Source of the DNA: Nitrososphaera sp.
Lineage (GTDB): Archaea > Thermoproteota > Nitrososphaeria > Nitrososphaerales > Nitrososphaeraceae
Assembly (NCBI GenBank): GCA_039938515.1
Contig: JBDUUL010000015.1
Coordinates: 1 to 64,000 of the forward strand
Reading direction: 5' to 3'
Length of the DNA stretch: 64,000 nucleotides
Below the pieces are notes generated by a model. The model worked only from the letters and a program-made list of their open reading frames with translations, was not told where the DNA came from and made no database searches. Made by a program: the position numbers and the translations under genes. This document shows positions 31,526 to 39,985 of this stretch, piece by piece. The first letter of the stretch is position 1, and each line of letters begins with the position of its first letter.

Positions 31526-32881
31526 CTAGTTTGTGGTGTCGAAGCAGGGCGATAGAGCCTTGCTATACGGCTGTTCATAACACGGCAGTGTCGAAGTTCC
31601 GTTCCAGTGATTGAATGGTGTCCCGAATGTGTATGGAGTCGTGGTCTGCGCAATGCTGTCCATTCCCATAGGAGGTACTGCGTTGGATGGATTGGAAACT
31701 GAGGTGCCTTGCGGAGACACTAGTACGACCGCGACCTGACCCTTGAACAACTGCGAATAGTCGTGATTCACGATGACGAATGCGCCGGGTTGCTGGAAGG
31801 TTACATCAATGATTGCAGTGTTTGCAGCACCTATCATGAATGTCTGGACGCCTTGCTGGACCACACCTCCTTGCGTTACTTGGTCGAGAATCTCGCCTAC
31901 GATGTGGAAGTTGACTGGATAGTCGCCGCTATTAAGAACGAAGAATCGGACATGGTCTCCTTGGTTGAACTGCAGTGGCGTCGCCCCAGTGACGGTCGGC
32001 AGGTTTCCTGTGGTTGGGTTCAGCGCAAGTGGCTGGTAGCCGTATGGAATACCGTTGATAGTCGCATATGTCACGTCATGGTTGTACATTGCGGTCCAAT
32101 CAAAGTCGCCATCCTTAGTCGCGTCTGCGTTCTGAGTGAGGTAGTATTCTCCAAAGTCAAGAGCAACTTCCTTTGCGTCCGCAGAGACCGGATGATTCCT
32201 AGTAGTATTTCCAACCGTCGTTGTGAGCTTGTAGCCTTGGTAACCATTTGCTGGATCTACTATAACTATTCCATGCATTCCTCTGAAAGCGTGCTCTGCA
32301 AGGTCGTTTACGTGGCCCTCACAGTGGTATTCCCATGCACCTGGTTGAGTTGCAACAAAGTAGTAAGTCTGAACTGCCGGGGCAGAAGCCGGTGCGACGA
32401 AGTTGAGTGCGCTAATTACAGAAGCGTGGTTGTCAATGCTATGCGTATCCGTGTTTGTTGCCGGGTCTGTGATTGTTGCAATGATGACATCGCCTTGGGT
32501 TGCCCTGATTACTGGTCCGGGGATAGTCCCGTTGAAGGTGTAGGCAATAACATGGCTGGCGAGATTTCCGCCGTCACCGCCAGAAGCACCAGTAGGCAAG
32601 GTGATTGTCTTCTCAAACGCCACCAAGTTCATGTGGACGACGTGTCCGCTTAATGCAAAGGCTTGCTGTGGAGTGATTTGCATAAAAGAGGCTGGTAATT
32701 GCAGGTTCAGTCCGTCAAGTGCCGAGTGATGGTTGTTGTCTGTCAGTGGAACTGACGTGGATTTTGTGGTTTCTTGTGTCGTTGAGGATCCAGATAATCC
32801 GAGGCCAGGTACAAAAATCAAGGCCACGACCAAGATCGCCGCGACTGAAGCGGCTCCTATTGAGAGCACATTTTGGTTCAA
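31526..32881 (-). CDS. nirK: Copper nitrite reductase-type multicopper oxidase NirK
   Basis: A 451-residue, two-cupredoxin enzyme exported by an N-terminal helix (VLSIGAASVAAILVVALIFV). HSIDNHA contains the type 1 His, the catalytic Asp and a type 2 His; EYHCEGH and AEHAFRGMHG contain type 2 His, type 1 Cys, His and Met; FHIVGE in domain 2 supplies the third type 2 His. This is the NirK pattern, reducing nitrite to NO, and is a hallmark of ammonia-oxidising thaumarchaea. The C-terminus adds about 60 residues with two Cys. TTG start follows TATA box GTTAAATAATAG by about 32 bases. Confidence 0.93.
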   Translation of the reverse strand: MNQNVLSIGAASVAAILVVALIFVPGLGLSGSSTTQETTKSTSVPLTDNNHHSALDGLNLQLPASFMQITPQQAFALSGHVVHMNLVAFEKTITLPTGASGGDGGNLASHVIAYTFNGTIPGPVIRATQGDVIIATITDPATNTDTHSIDNHASVISALNFVAPASAPAVQTYYFVATQPGAWEYHCEGHVNDLAEHAFRGMHGIVIVDPANGYQGYKLTTTVGNTTRNHPVSADAKEVALDFGEYYLTQNADATKDGDFDWTAMYNHDVTYATINGIPYGYQPLALNPTTGNLPTVTGATPLQFNQGDHVRFFVLNSGDYPVNFHIVGEILDQVTQGGVVQQGVQTFMIGAANTAIIDVTFQQPGAFVIVNHDYSQLFKGQVAVVLVSPQGTSVSNPSNAVPPMGMDSIAQTTTPYTFGTPFNHWNGTSTLPCYEQPYSKALSPCFDTTN

Positions 32882-32992
32882 TTGAGCTCATATCGAGCTG
32901 AGAAAACTATTATTTAACAAATTACCGAAGAATTTATCTATAACTTAAATTCTCGGACTCTCTCACGTGATTTCTTTGGTTGGTCGTTTTTC

Positions 32993-33038
32993 ATTATTTG
33001 AAATAATGCATGCCGTCAACCAGTCGTGCGTCGGTTGA
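32993..33038. promoter_or_regulatory. Palindromes upstream of nirK
   Basis: ATTATTT-G-AAATAAT (32993-33007) is a perfect 15-base palindrome. TCAACC (33016-33021) and GGTTGA (33033-33038) form an inverted repeat next to it. Both lie 80-125 bases upstream of the nirK TATA box. The gene-free stretch 32882-33160 contains these and the nirK promoter. Confidence 0.5.
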
Positions 33039-33160
33039 TCGGACGCATTGCATTTAGCTGGCAATATGATGTGCTATGCCGCAATGGGCCCATTATTTGA
33101 TTGCAAACCTATCAGAAAGTGAGAAAAAGAGAGAAGATGGAAAACCTGTCTCAAGCTTTC

Positions 33161-33889
33161 CTAATGGACGATAACCTTGCCCGTCATCCACGGGTGCACC
33201 AGGCAGACATAGTTGTATGTTCCCGGCTTTGTGAACTTGACAGCAAAGGTCTCTATCGGCTGCGTACCCGGTGGGTTCATTCCTTTCGGCCAAATCCAGC
33301 CCGAATTTACATATCGCTCGTCGGAGTTCATGGTATAGTTTGAGTTTGGTGGCATGTACTTGACATTACCGGCCTTGTCAATCGCCACAGGCGCGTCAAC
33401 TCGAGCATTTGCAATTATGGCAGTAGTCTTGCCCGGAGGCCCGGCCGGAATCGTCACCGGATCAGCATTTGCAGCCGGATTCAGAGGTGTGATATTGCTA
33501 CTATTGGATATTACAAACGGAGCCTCGATATCCGCAAAGTATGACTGGTTTGTTATAAACGACACAGTGTGCGGCTCACCAACACGGGTTGGATTGTACC
33601 AGACAACGGTTTCGCCTGCCTTTATTTCGGCTACCTTTGGAAAGAACTGGGTCAGCGGGGCTATCGCGCCTCCGGCTCCGGCCCTGACTTTGAACACGCC
33701 GTTGCTATAGTCCATGTACTTTCTGGACTCAGAGTATGCAATTGCGGGTTTGTCTGACGATGATGGAGATGATGATTGCGCAAGTGCGGATGCGCCTGTC
33801 ATGACAACAACTGCAGCGACTAAAATCCCGGCTGCAGCGATGCCGCCAAAAAGTGCACTAGTTTTTCTGTTTGAAGTTTTGCCAAACAT
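33161..33889 (-). CDS. Plastocyanin-like blue copper protein, exported
   Basis: A 242-residue cupredoxin protein. ATG 33889 (MFGKTSNRK) is used because a TATA box TGCTTAAATCC is 29 bases upstream; an in-frame upstream ATG exists but lies before that box. A signal/anchor helix (GGIAAAGILVAAVVVMTGASALA) precedes a Ser-rich linker. Copper ligands: His in GEPHTVSF and Cys, His, Met in YVCLVHPWM. A long insert separates them. It lies next to nirK and probably carries electrons in the same periplasm-like space. Confidence 0.9.
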   Translation of the reverse strand: MFGKTSNRKTSALFGGIAAAGILVAAVVVMTGASALAQSSSPSSSDKPAIAYSESRKYMDYSNGVFKVRAGAGGAIAPLTQFFPKVAEIKAGETVVWYNPTRVGEPHTVSFITNQSYFADIEAPFVISNSSNITPLNPAANADPVTIPAGPPGKTTAIIANARVDAPVAIDKAGNVKYMPPNSNYTMNSDERYVNSGWIWPKGMNPPGTQPIETFAVKFTKPGTYNYVCLVHPWMTGKVIVH

Positions 33890-33981
33890 CCCCTCGCGGC
33901 AAGAACAAGGGGGATTTAAGCATACTTGCAAACGTCCGCGGTTGTGCAATGGCCGCCTACCGCAACGCGCCTTTCTATTTG

Positions 33982-34704
33982 CTATAGCGCCGATTCGCTG
34001 TTTCGCTGTTCCGTCATTGCCAGACCCGTGCAGCAGAGCAGGAACGAGATCAGTGTCCCAGCATTCTCTACCTTGTTTTGCATGATAAGCTCGCGCAGGT
34101 GTTGGACAGGCATTAGCTCCACGCTGATGCTTTCCGTGCCATCAAGGCTCGCCTTACCCGGAGCAAGCTCGCTTGCCCGAAAGACGTAAACCACTTGCTT
34201 GGACTTGCTCACCGACGGGTGGTACTGGTAAACCAACTCCATCTTACCTGCACGGTAGCCCGTCTCTTCCTGCAGCTCTCGCATAGCTGTCGCACGCGGG
34301 TCCTCACCATTTTCAATGTGCCCAGCGGGAAACTCGAGCATGAGTTTGTCAAGCGGGTATCGGTACTGCCTTATCATTACCATGCGCCCGTCGTCTAGAA
34401 AGGGAACGACCAGAACTACATCAGAGGAATAGTACCTTGCATAGTTGATGACCTTGCCGGTACCAGTTAGTACCCTGTCCTGAAAGACTTCCATGTAGAC
34501 GGTGTGATCGTCTTTGGCCTCGAAAACCTTGACACTGTCAAGGCACTTCCAACGCTCGCTTTCGCTTAGGTCGCCCATACGTGATTCAGCCAGCTTGCCG
34601 CAATTATAACAATATTCTTGCCCATCAAAAATGGAGTTGAGCAATACTGTCCCCTTGTGAGCGATTGTAACCCGACAGGACTGCTTTGGTGCCGCTTTTA
34701 GCAT
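33982..34704 (-). CDS. Nudix hydrolase (ADP-ribose pyrophosphatase-like)
   Basis: A 240-residue protein. The Nudix box is GHIENGEDPRATAMRELQEE followed by TGY, with all metal-binding Glu residues. The preceding FLDDGRMVMIRQYRYPLDKLMLEFPAG is typical of ADP-sugar pyrophosphatases. An N-terminal extension of about 60 residues includes YCYNCGK, half of a possible zinc site. Likely reaction: hydrolysis of ADP-ribose or a related nucleoside diphosphate derivative. Confidence 0.88.
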   Translation of the reverse strand: MLKAAPKQSCRVTIAHKGTVLLNSIFDGQEYCYNCGKLAESRMGDLSESERWKCLDSVKVFEAKDDHTVYMEVFQDRVLTGTGKVINYARYYSSDVVLVVPFLDDGRMVMIRQYRYPLDKLMLEFPAGHIENGEDPRATAMRELQEETGYRAGKMELVYQYHPSVSKSKQVVYVFRASELAPGKASLDGTESISVELMPVQHLRELIMQNKVENAGTLISFLLCCTGLAMTEQRNSESAL

Positions 34705-34735
34705 CGCTTATTGTTCGGGGCCACAAACACAGGGT

Positions 34736-34876
34736 ATGGAAATAGCGGAAATCCTGATGTATATCGTCGCGGGATTTGCCCCGACTATGCTGGCAATGGA
34801 AGTTAGCTGGAGGCTGGCTTTCAGGCGCGTGGTGGCAGGCAGGCCTGCGGCAAGTGCCGAGATAGGGTTGCAGTGA
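34736..34876 (+). CDS. 46-residue membrane microprotein
   Basis: ATG 34736 to TGA 34876. One hydrophobic segment, ILMYIVAGFAPTMLAMEV, is followed by a basic stretch (WRLAFRRVVAGR). A TATA-like CGCTTATTG (about 34705-34713) is 26 bases upstream, so it fits the local leaderless pattern. It is divergent from the Nudix gene. No family is recognised. The remaining bases up to 35,051 carry only the promoter of the next gene. Confidence 0.5.
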   Translation: MEIAEILMYIVAGFAPTMLAMEVSWRLAFRRVVAGRPAASAEIGLQ

Positions 34877-35051
34877 GGGCAGCATGTCTGCGCCGGGATC
34901 AACGGCGCGGCAGCCGCCTAGTGTGCAGGCGGGCCTTACAGTCGTCAACTACCGAACAACGGGGACACAAAGGTGTGTTTCAGTAGTAGAACGCGACTGT
35001 TTAACGGTTCACCTTAAATGAAACGGCCTTGCTTTGTACTGTACCAAGAAC

Positions 35052-35978
35052 ATGCCGGATTCTCCTGACGACCTTGAGTACAAGCTTCAGGGCAGAACAC
35101 TGGAAGTGTACCTTTACCTTGTGCGAAAAAAACATCCCGTGGGAATCCGGGAGCTTCAGCGGGAGATTGGCCTTTCAAGCCCAAGCGTAGCTGAATACCA
35201 CGTTGAAAAGCTCGTGGCAATGGATATAGCGCAAAAGGACGCCTTTGGCCGGACCCGGATTACAAGAAAGGTAAAGGTCAAGGCGCTTTCAGACTATGTA
35301 GAGCTGGGCTCTCACATCCTGCCAAGGCTCGTACTTTACGCAGCTGCATTTACGGCGGTCTCGATTGCAATAGTTGTGGCGAGCTGGAAGTCGGTCAACA
35401 TTTACGGGCTGGCAGTCTCGTTCGCAGCTGCCTGCATATTCTGGCTCGAGGCGCTCAAGAACAGAAAGACGTTCCTGCACAGCTCGGCAAAAAGCAAAGG
35501 CATTCAGGCCACTGAAACAAGCCCGCTACAAAAGAGCCATTTTTGGGTGTCACTTGCGCCGGGGGTCATTGCCCTTGCAGCGTTTGCTGGCACTATCGCG
35601 TTTCTGTACTACTATATCACTCCAGCACCCCCGGACACACATACTGTCCAGATGCCGCCTGTACTAGGCTATGGCGACGACCCTTCCGCGCCGCCTCCGC
35701 TCTCATCATCGAGCCCAAGCGTTGAATACTCCAAGGAAATGTCCGCCAAGAAAGTCCAGGAGGCAGGGCCGGCAGACAGGTTGATTCCGTCGCCTGCGCC
35801 TGAACTCTATGCGGTCCTCGCCTTTGCCAGCGCACTTGTCATTGGATTCATTGCTTATCTTATAGTCAGATACAGGTGCGGTGAACTGGAACGCGTGGCT
35901 GTTCTGCCGCAAGAACACATGAAGATATTTGCGTTCGGAGACCAGGATTATCCCGCACGCCGTCAAAAGCGCATCTGA
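35052..35978 (+). CDS. Membrane-anchored winged-helix protein
   Basis: A 308-residue protein. Residues 8-75 form a winged helix (GRTLEVYLYLVRKKHPVGIR, ELQREIGLSSPSVAEYHVEK, then GRTRITRK), like archaeal HTH proteins that recognise DNA. Two hydrophobic helices follow (LVLYAAAFTAVSIAIVVA; IYGLAVSFAAACIFWLEAL), then a third, a Pro/Ser-rich stretch, and a fourth. It looks like a membrane-tethered transcription factor that could sense something outside. Start ATG 35052 (an in-frame TTG at 35034 is possible). Its stop overlaps the next gene (TGATG). Confidence 0.82.
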   Translation: MPDSPDDLEYKLQGRTLEVYLYLVRKKHPVGIRELQREIGLSSPSVAEYHVEKLVAMDIAQKDAFGRTRITRKVKVKALSDYVELGSHILPRLVLYAAAFTAVSIAIVVASWKSVNIYGLAVSFAAACIFWLEALKNRKTFLHSSAKSKGIQATETSPLQKSHFWVSLAPGVIALAAFAGTIAFLYYYITPAPPDTHTVQMPPVLGYGDDPSAPPPLSSSSPSVEYSKEMSAKKVQEAGPADRLIPSPAPELYAVLAFASALVIGFIAYLIVRYRCGELERVAVLPQEHMKIFAFGDQDYPARRQKRI

Positions 35979-36364
35979 TGAAAAGAACAACCTTAATTCT
36001 GGCATCAGCGGCCATGGCATTGGTCGCAATTCTGGCAGTCCAGGGCAACAGGCTGGCCTTTGCGCAGTCCCTGTACGGTGGCGGTGACACTCCTTCTGTA
36101 GGAGGAGTGACGAACGCGACGCTTCAAAAGTGCGAGCAGCTCGGCATTGCAAGGAGCCAGTGCAACGATCAGACGATTCTTGCGAAAGAAAGGATCGGCA
36201 TCAAGGGACAAGGTTCAGGCACCCCGATGATAGCAACACAATCCGGACAAATGTTGATTTTTGTAGGAGTGCTGGGCGTGATTTTCGGAGGCGTGGCGGC
36301 AGCGTTTCTGCTTCAGAGCAGGCGTTCAGGAGTCAGGGAGAAGAGTGCGGAGCGGCAGAGATAG
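35978..36364 (+). CDS. Exported small protein with two hydrophobic helices
   Basis: A 128-residue product with a signal peptide-like start (RTTLILASAAMALVAILAV, then FAQS), an external segment with two Cys (KCEQLGIARSQCN) that could form a disulfide, and a C-terminal helix (MLIFVGVLGVIFGGVAAAFLL) with basic tail. Translation is coupled to the membrane winged-helix gene, so it may be that protein's external partner. Function unknown. Confidence 0.75.
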   Translation: MKRTTLILASAAMALVAILAVQGNRLAFAQSLYGGGDTPSVGGVTNATLQKCEQLGIARSQCNDQTILAKERIGIKGQGSGTPMIATQSGQMLIFVGVLGVIFGGVAAAFLLQSRRSGVREKSAERQR

Positions 36365-36369
36365 GTCCC

Positions 36370-36376
36370 TTTTTTT
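36370..36376 (+). terminator. T-run terminator
   Basis: Seven T residues five bases after the stop of the exported-protein gene. An archaeal oligo-T terminator is likely. Confidence 0.5.
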
Positions 36377-36447
36377 AGTTCCCGCAGAATCTCCTAGAGA
36401 CCTTGCTGCAATTCTTGATATCTTTTGTCGCTCAGAGTCTGGACAGT

Positions 36448-36606
36448 ATGAGTGAATCAGAAGAAAAGAACCTAGAAGGAGCACAGAGAGATCAGAGGCA
36501 GGTTGGAGACGCGGCCTCAAACCCCAAGACTGCCGGCCCGGCAGAGAACCTGCGCGAAAAGGCAGCCGAAATGAATTCAGACGAGGACTCGCGCGAGCCT
36601 GCGTGA
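36448..36606 (+). CDS. 52-residue hydrophilic microprotein
   Basis: ATG 36448 to TGA 36606; very polar (SESEEKNLEGAQRDQRQVGD, NLREKAAEMNSDEDSREPA), no Cys, hydrophobic core unlikely, so disordered or a stress-tolerance peptide. A TATA-like GATATCTTTT lies about 29 bases upstream and a T-run follows nine bases after the stop. An upstream in-frame start would place hydrophobic residues before it and lies too close to the promoter. Confidence 0.6.
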   Translation: MSESEEKNLEGAQRDQRQVGDAASNPKTAGPAENLREKAAEMNSDEDSREPA

Positions 36607-36614
36607 GCCCGAGA

Positions 36615-36621
36615 TTTTTTT
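36615..36621 (+). terminator. T-run terminator
   Basis: Seven T residues nine bases after the stop of the 52-residue gene and before the convergent gene's end. Confidence 0.45.
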
Positions 36622-36634
36622 ATTCCTAGTTCCC

Positions 36635-36892
36635 TCAGCCCAGCTTGGCGAGCTCGGTATCAAAGGCCTTCATCACCAAGTCAGCACCCCTTCCGAAAAT
36701 TTGGCCGAGCGCAAACTCAATCTCTTTTCGCGTTAGAGGCCTGGTGCCGGACCTTGTTATGTGAAAGTCGGTTTCCAGCTGCCTCCAAGCAGCCGTCCTT
36801 GAAAATTCTCCGAACATCTTTAGTGCCTCGTTGAGGGCTGTGCGAGTACTGTCCGGGGCCTGGTTCTCTTCACCGGTTTCGCCCGTCGTCAA
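36635..36892 (-). CDS. Uncharacterised 85-residue helical protein
   Basis: The minus-strand frame 36892-36635 starts with TTG. The product is mainly helical: TRTALNEALKMFGEFSRTAAW, then a polar turn and TRKEIEFALGQIFGRGADLVMKAFDTEL. No known motif. The TATA-like GGTAAAACTTG is about 30 bases upstream. Its stop faces the preceding microprotein gene. Confidence 0.65.
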   Translation of the reverse strand: MTTGETGEENQAPDSTRTALNEALKMFGEFSRTAAWRQLETDFHITRSGTRPLTRKEIEFALGQIFGRGADLVMKAFDTELAKLG

Positions 36893-37060
36893 TCACCAAT
36901 TAACACTATGCGGCTGCAAGTTTTACCATGCTGAGAACCGGATAAGGAAAAGTGGCCAGTATATTAAAAATTTGCTGAGCGAATTCAAAGAAAGCAACTA
37001 TGTTTCTGCCTTCCAATCAAAGAGCAGATTTTTTAGGAGCTCGGCAGAATCGTAAAGCCA

Positions 37061-38380
37061 TTGGGCGCATTTAGGGCCGGGGAAATAAAGTCCCCGCAGT
37101 TTGAAGGCCGGGAGGTCACTGTCCGGGGATGGGTTCACAGGCTAAGAAAACAAAAGGAGAACACGTTTGTGCTTGTCCGGGACGATCGCGGTGGCATTAT
37201 ACAGTGCGTCTTTCCAACCGACAAGGCGTCGCAGCTTACCATCGAGTCGTCGGTACAGGTGACAGGCGTTTTGGCCAGAGACCCGAGAGCGCCTGAAGGC
37301 GGATATGAGATAAAGGGCAGGGAACTTGATGTCTTTAACATAGCATCCGCGGACTACCCTATTGGTGAGTACCAGAGTGACGAGCTCCTGCTTGACAAAC
37401 GTCATCTTGCCCTTCGCACAAGAAAAATGATAGCCGTTGCAAAACTCAGGGCCTCTGTCCTGCAATACGCCCGCGAGTGGTTCGTAGATAACGGGTGGAT
37501 TGAAGTGACGGCTCCGGTGATAGTAAAGGGAGCCGTAGAAGGCGGCTCGACTCTTTTCAAGCTAAAGTACTTTGACACCGAGGCGTACCTTTCTCAGAGC
37601 GCCCAGCTGTATCTGGAAGCAATGATTTTTTCGCTCGGGCCGGTGTGGAGCCTCACGCCGTCTTTTAGGGCTGAAAAGTCGCGGACCGCCAGGCACCTGG
37701 CAGAGTTTGCGCACCTTGAGGCCGAGGCGCCATGGGTGACTCTTGAAGACATAATGCAGGTGCAGGAGAACCTGCTGTCGCACATTGTGCAAAACGTGGT
37801 CAGGGACCGAAAGGAGGACCTGGCCATACTGCAGCGGGACACCTCAGAGCTCGTACAGGTCGTGCCTCCCTTTGACAGGATACCGTACGGAAAAGCAATA
37901 GAGACTCTGCGCTCAAAGGGATTTACCATCGAAGAGGAGAGCGGGGGCCAAAGAAAGACCCGCCTAATCGAATACGGCGACGACCTTTCCATAGAGTCTG
38001 AGCGGGAACTGACAAAAGACTCGACGAGGCCGATTTTTGTGGTCGGCTATCCGATTGCAATAAAGCCGTTTTACGTGAAGGAAGATCCTCAGGGCCCGGG
38101 CGCAGGGCTTGCAGCTGACATGCTTGCACCGCGGGGGTTTGGCGAGCTTACAAGCGGTGGAATGAGGGAAGACGACATTGAGTCGATAACTGCCAGAATA
38201 AAGCGCGAGGGTCTTGACCCGGCCGCCTATGAATGGTACCTTGACCTTCGCAGGTACGGTTCCGTCCCGCATGGGGGTTTCGGACTTGGGATCGAGCGGC
38301 TAGTGCGCTGGATAGCAAACGCGCAGGACATCAAGGACACTGTGCTGTTTCCGCGCACAATGTCCCGCGTTGAACCCTAG
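37061..38380 (+). CDS. asnS: Asparaginyl-tRNA synthetase
   Basis: A 439-residue class IIb synthetase. The N-terminal OB fold reads VTVRGWVHRLRKQKENTFVL. Motif 2 is FRAEKSRTARHLAEFAHLEA, and YLSQSAQLYLEA precedes it; these favour AsnRS over AspRS, which usually has FRAE-H/NTxRHLNE. Motif 3 is GGFGLGIERLVRWI. It attaches Asn to tRNA-Asn. TTG 37061 gives the expected N-terminus. A better TATA box (about 36960) lies further off, so there may be a leader of about 70 bases. A non-discriminating AspRS remains possible but less likely. Confidence 0.9.
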   Translation: MGAFRAGEIKSPQFEGREVTVRGWVHRLRKQKENTFVLVRDDRGGIIQCVFPTDKASQLTIESSVQVTGVLARDPRAPEGGYEIKGRELDVFNIASADYPIGEYQSDELLLDKRHLALRTRKMIAVAKLRASVLQYAREWFVDNGWIEVTAPVIVKGAVEGGSTLFKLKYFDTEAYLSQSAQLYLEAMIFSLGPVWSLTPSFRAEKSRTARHLAEFAHLEAEAPWVTLEDIMQVQENLLSHIVQNVVRDRKEDLAILQRDTSELVQVVPPFDRIPYGKAIETLRSKGFTIEEESGGQRKTRLIEYGDDLSIESERELTKDSTRPIFVVGYPIAIKPFYVKEDPQGPGAGLAADMLAPRGFGELTSGGMREDDIESITARIKREGLDPAAYEWYLDLRRYGSVPHGGFGLGIERLVRWIANAQDIKDTVLFPRTMSRVEP

Positions 38381-38922
38381 GCGGTCTTTTTCTTGCGTGT
38401 CTTTTTTGCAGGGCTTGCACGCGCTGCCTTTTTCTTTTTCTCCGGCGCCGCGGCTTTTGCAAGGAGCAGGCGATCAACCACCGAAGCCGGATCCTGCTCA
38501 ACAAAAGTCGTGGCCGCCACGGAGGCTTGGACTATATTTTCACCGCTATAGTCATCGTGCTCTTGGGCCGGCGCGGGAAGGTTTGCGATAATCGCCGGCT
38601 CCGCCTCTTTTGACAGCGCGATTTCCATGGTAGACATTCTCCTGATAGAGCCGTTGACAGCAACTTCGTCGGTCCCGACGGAGATCGAGCGGGTTGCAAG
38701 GTGCCCGACGTTTCGCTTTACGAGCTCTGCGACGTCCACAGCGGTCGAGATGCTCAGGCTTCCCCTCGCCCTGATCTCTAGGCCGCCTGTGTTGTGAATC
38801 CTAAAGAGCGCCGGCGCAAGGTATTCGCTGGCGCGTTTTTTACCGATAATGAGAACTGAAGCCGGGATTACAGAGTCCAGAGCATGACTCGGAGTGGTTT
38901 GGACCGTGGGTGCTGTCATCAT
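38377..38922 (-). CDS. albA: Alba-family nucleic-acid-binding protein with lysine-rich tail
   Basis: A 181-residue protein. The Alba core spans about residues 20-110: SVLIIGKKRASEYLAPALFR, then LEIRARGSLSISTAVDVAEL and RSISVGTDEV with RRMSTMEIALSK. Alba dimers coat DNA or RNA. The remaining 70 residues are unusual: an acidic linker and a basic tail, KKKKAARASPAKKTRKKKTA, like a histone H1 tail. Convergent with asnS, overlapping its end by four bases. Confidence 0.85.
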   Translation of the reverse strand: MMTAPTVQTTPSHALDSVIPASVLIIGKKRASEYLAPALFRIHNTGGLEIRARGSLSISTAVDVAELVKRNVGHLATRSISVGTDEVAVNGSIRRMSTMEIALSKEAEPAIIANLPAPAQEHDDYSGENIVQASVAATTFVEQDPASVVDRLLLAKAAAPEKKKKAARASPAKKTRKKKTA

Positions 38923-38992
38923 ATCTGGCCTGCCTCACACTCTCTGCTCTAGAGTCCGAGTGTCAAGATTTTTCGCCTTCTGGGTGTAAAAT

Positions 38993-39985
38993 ATGAAGTG
39001 TGATCCCAACAGATATTACCATTCCATGCACAAGTCTTCCCTATTGCCGGAAAGCTTCCTTGAGGCGCTCAAGAAAAGGGTCCTTGTCTTTGACGGGGCG
39101 ATGGGCACAGAGATACAAAAGCTCACGCCAAGGCCAGAGGACTTTCCGGAAGGCAAGGACGGCTTTAACGACGGCCTGATACTGTCAAGGCCCGAGTGGA
39201 TTATGCAGATACACAGGAGCTACCTGGCTGCCGGCGCGGACTGCATCGAAACCAATACCTTTGGCTCAAACAAGCTGAAGCTTGACGAGTACGGATACGG
39301 AGGACAGACTGTGGAATTCAATCGCAGGGCCGCCGAGCTTGCAAGAAAGTCGTGCAGTGAGTTCGACAAGCCACGGTACGTAATAGGCTCCATGGGCCCA
39401 TCCGGCTTTCTGCCAAGCTCAAACGACCCCGACCTGGGCCAAAAGCCGCTTGATGAAATACAGGAGGCCTTCTCTCTTCAGGCGGAAGGACTGATACTTG
39501 GGGGAGCCGACGCGCTTCTGATAGAGACAAGTCAGGACATACTCGAGGTCAAGCTCGCCATTCAGGGCTGCCATGCAGCGTTTGATAGGACTGGAAAAAG
39601 GATCCCAATTATTGCAAATGTGACTCTTGACCAGTATGGCAAGATGCTGCTCGGCACTAGCGTCCAGGCAGCGTATGTCACCGCAACCGGCATGGGGATC
39701 GACGCCTTTGGCCTGAACTGCTCGACCGGCCCGGCCGAAATGGAGCCAAGCGTACGTTGGCTCGGCGAGCAGGGAGAGATCCCCGTACTTGTGATGCCAA
39801 ACGCTGGAATGCCGCAGAACGAGGGCGGCAGGGCTGTTTACAAGATGGGCCCGGAGGCGATATCCTCATCGCTTGCCGAGTTTGTCAGCAGATACCCCGC
39901 AGTAAGGATGGTCGGTGGGTGCTGCGGGACAACGCCGGACCACATCAGGGAGCTGCGACGCGCAATAGACGGAAAAAATAGCTAG
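38993..39985 (+). CDS. Homocysteine-binding half of cobalamin-dependent methionine synthase
   Basis: A 330-residue S-methyltransferase barrel. VLVFDGAMGTEIQ opens the domain, GADCIETNTFGSN follows, and the zinc Cys ligands are in LNCSTGP and GGCCGTTPDHI. It corresponds to the first domain of MetH; the pterin, cobalamin and activation domains are encoded in the next plus-strand gene (40385), so the enzyme is split. ATG 38993 fits a TATA-like AAGATTTTTC; ATG 39026 is an alternative. Role: transfers methyl to homocysteine in methionine synthesis. Confidence 0.9.
   Translation: MKCDPNRYYHSMHKSSLLPESFLEALKKRVLVFDGAMGTEIQKLTPRPEDFPEGKDGFNDGLILSRPEWIMQIHRSYLAAGADCIETNTFGSNKLKLDEYGYGGQTVEFNRRAAELARKSCSEFDKPRYVIGSMGPSGFLPSSNDPDLGQKPLDEIQEAFSLQAEGLILGGADALLIETSQDILEVKLAIQGCHAAFDRTGKRIPIIANVTLDQYGKMLLGTSVQAAYVTATGMGIDAFGLNCSTGPAEMEPSVRWLGEQGEIPVLVMPNAGMPQNEGGRAVYKMGPEAISSSLAEFVSRYPAVRMVGGCCGTTPDHIRELRRAIDGKNS

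Noticed and set aside
31763-32653. A 296-codon open frame antisense to nirK
   Set aside because: It is the mirror of a strongly constrained gene, has Cys/Val-rich nonsense-like composition and no promoter.
33044-33054. GCATTGCATTT in the nirK upstream region
   Set aside because: Two half-sites in the same direction rather than a palindrome, and more than 100 bases from the nirK TATA box.
37000-37074. A 24-residue upstream frame overlapping the asnS start
   Set aside because: Considered as a leader peptide for AsnRS control, but it lacks an Asn run and no attenuator-like structure is visible.
37061-38380. Reading the synthetase as AspRS
   Set aside because: YLSQSAQLYLEA and FRAEKSRTARHLAEF fit AsnRS better than the AspRS versions of the same motifs.
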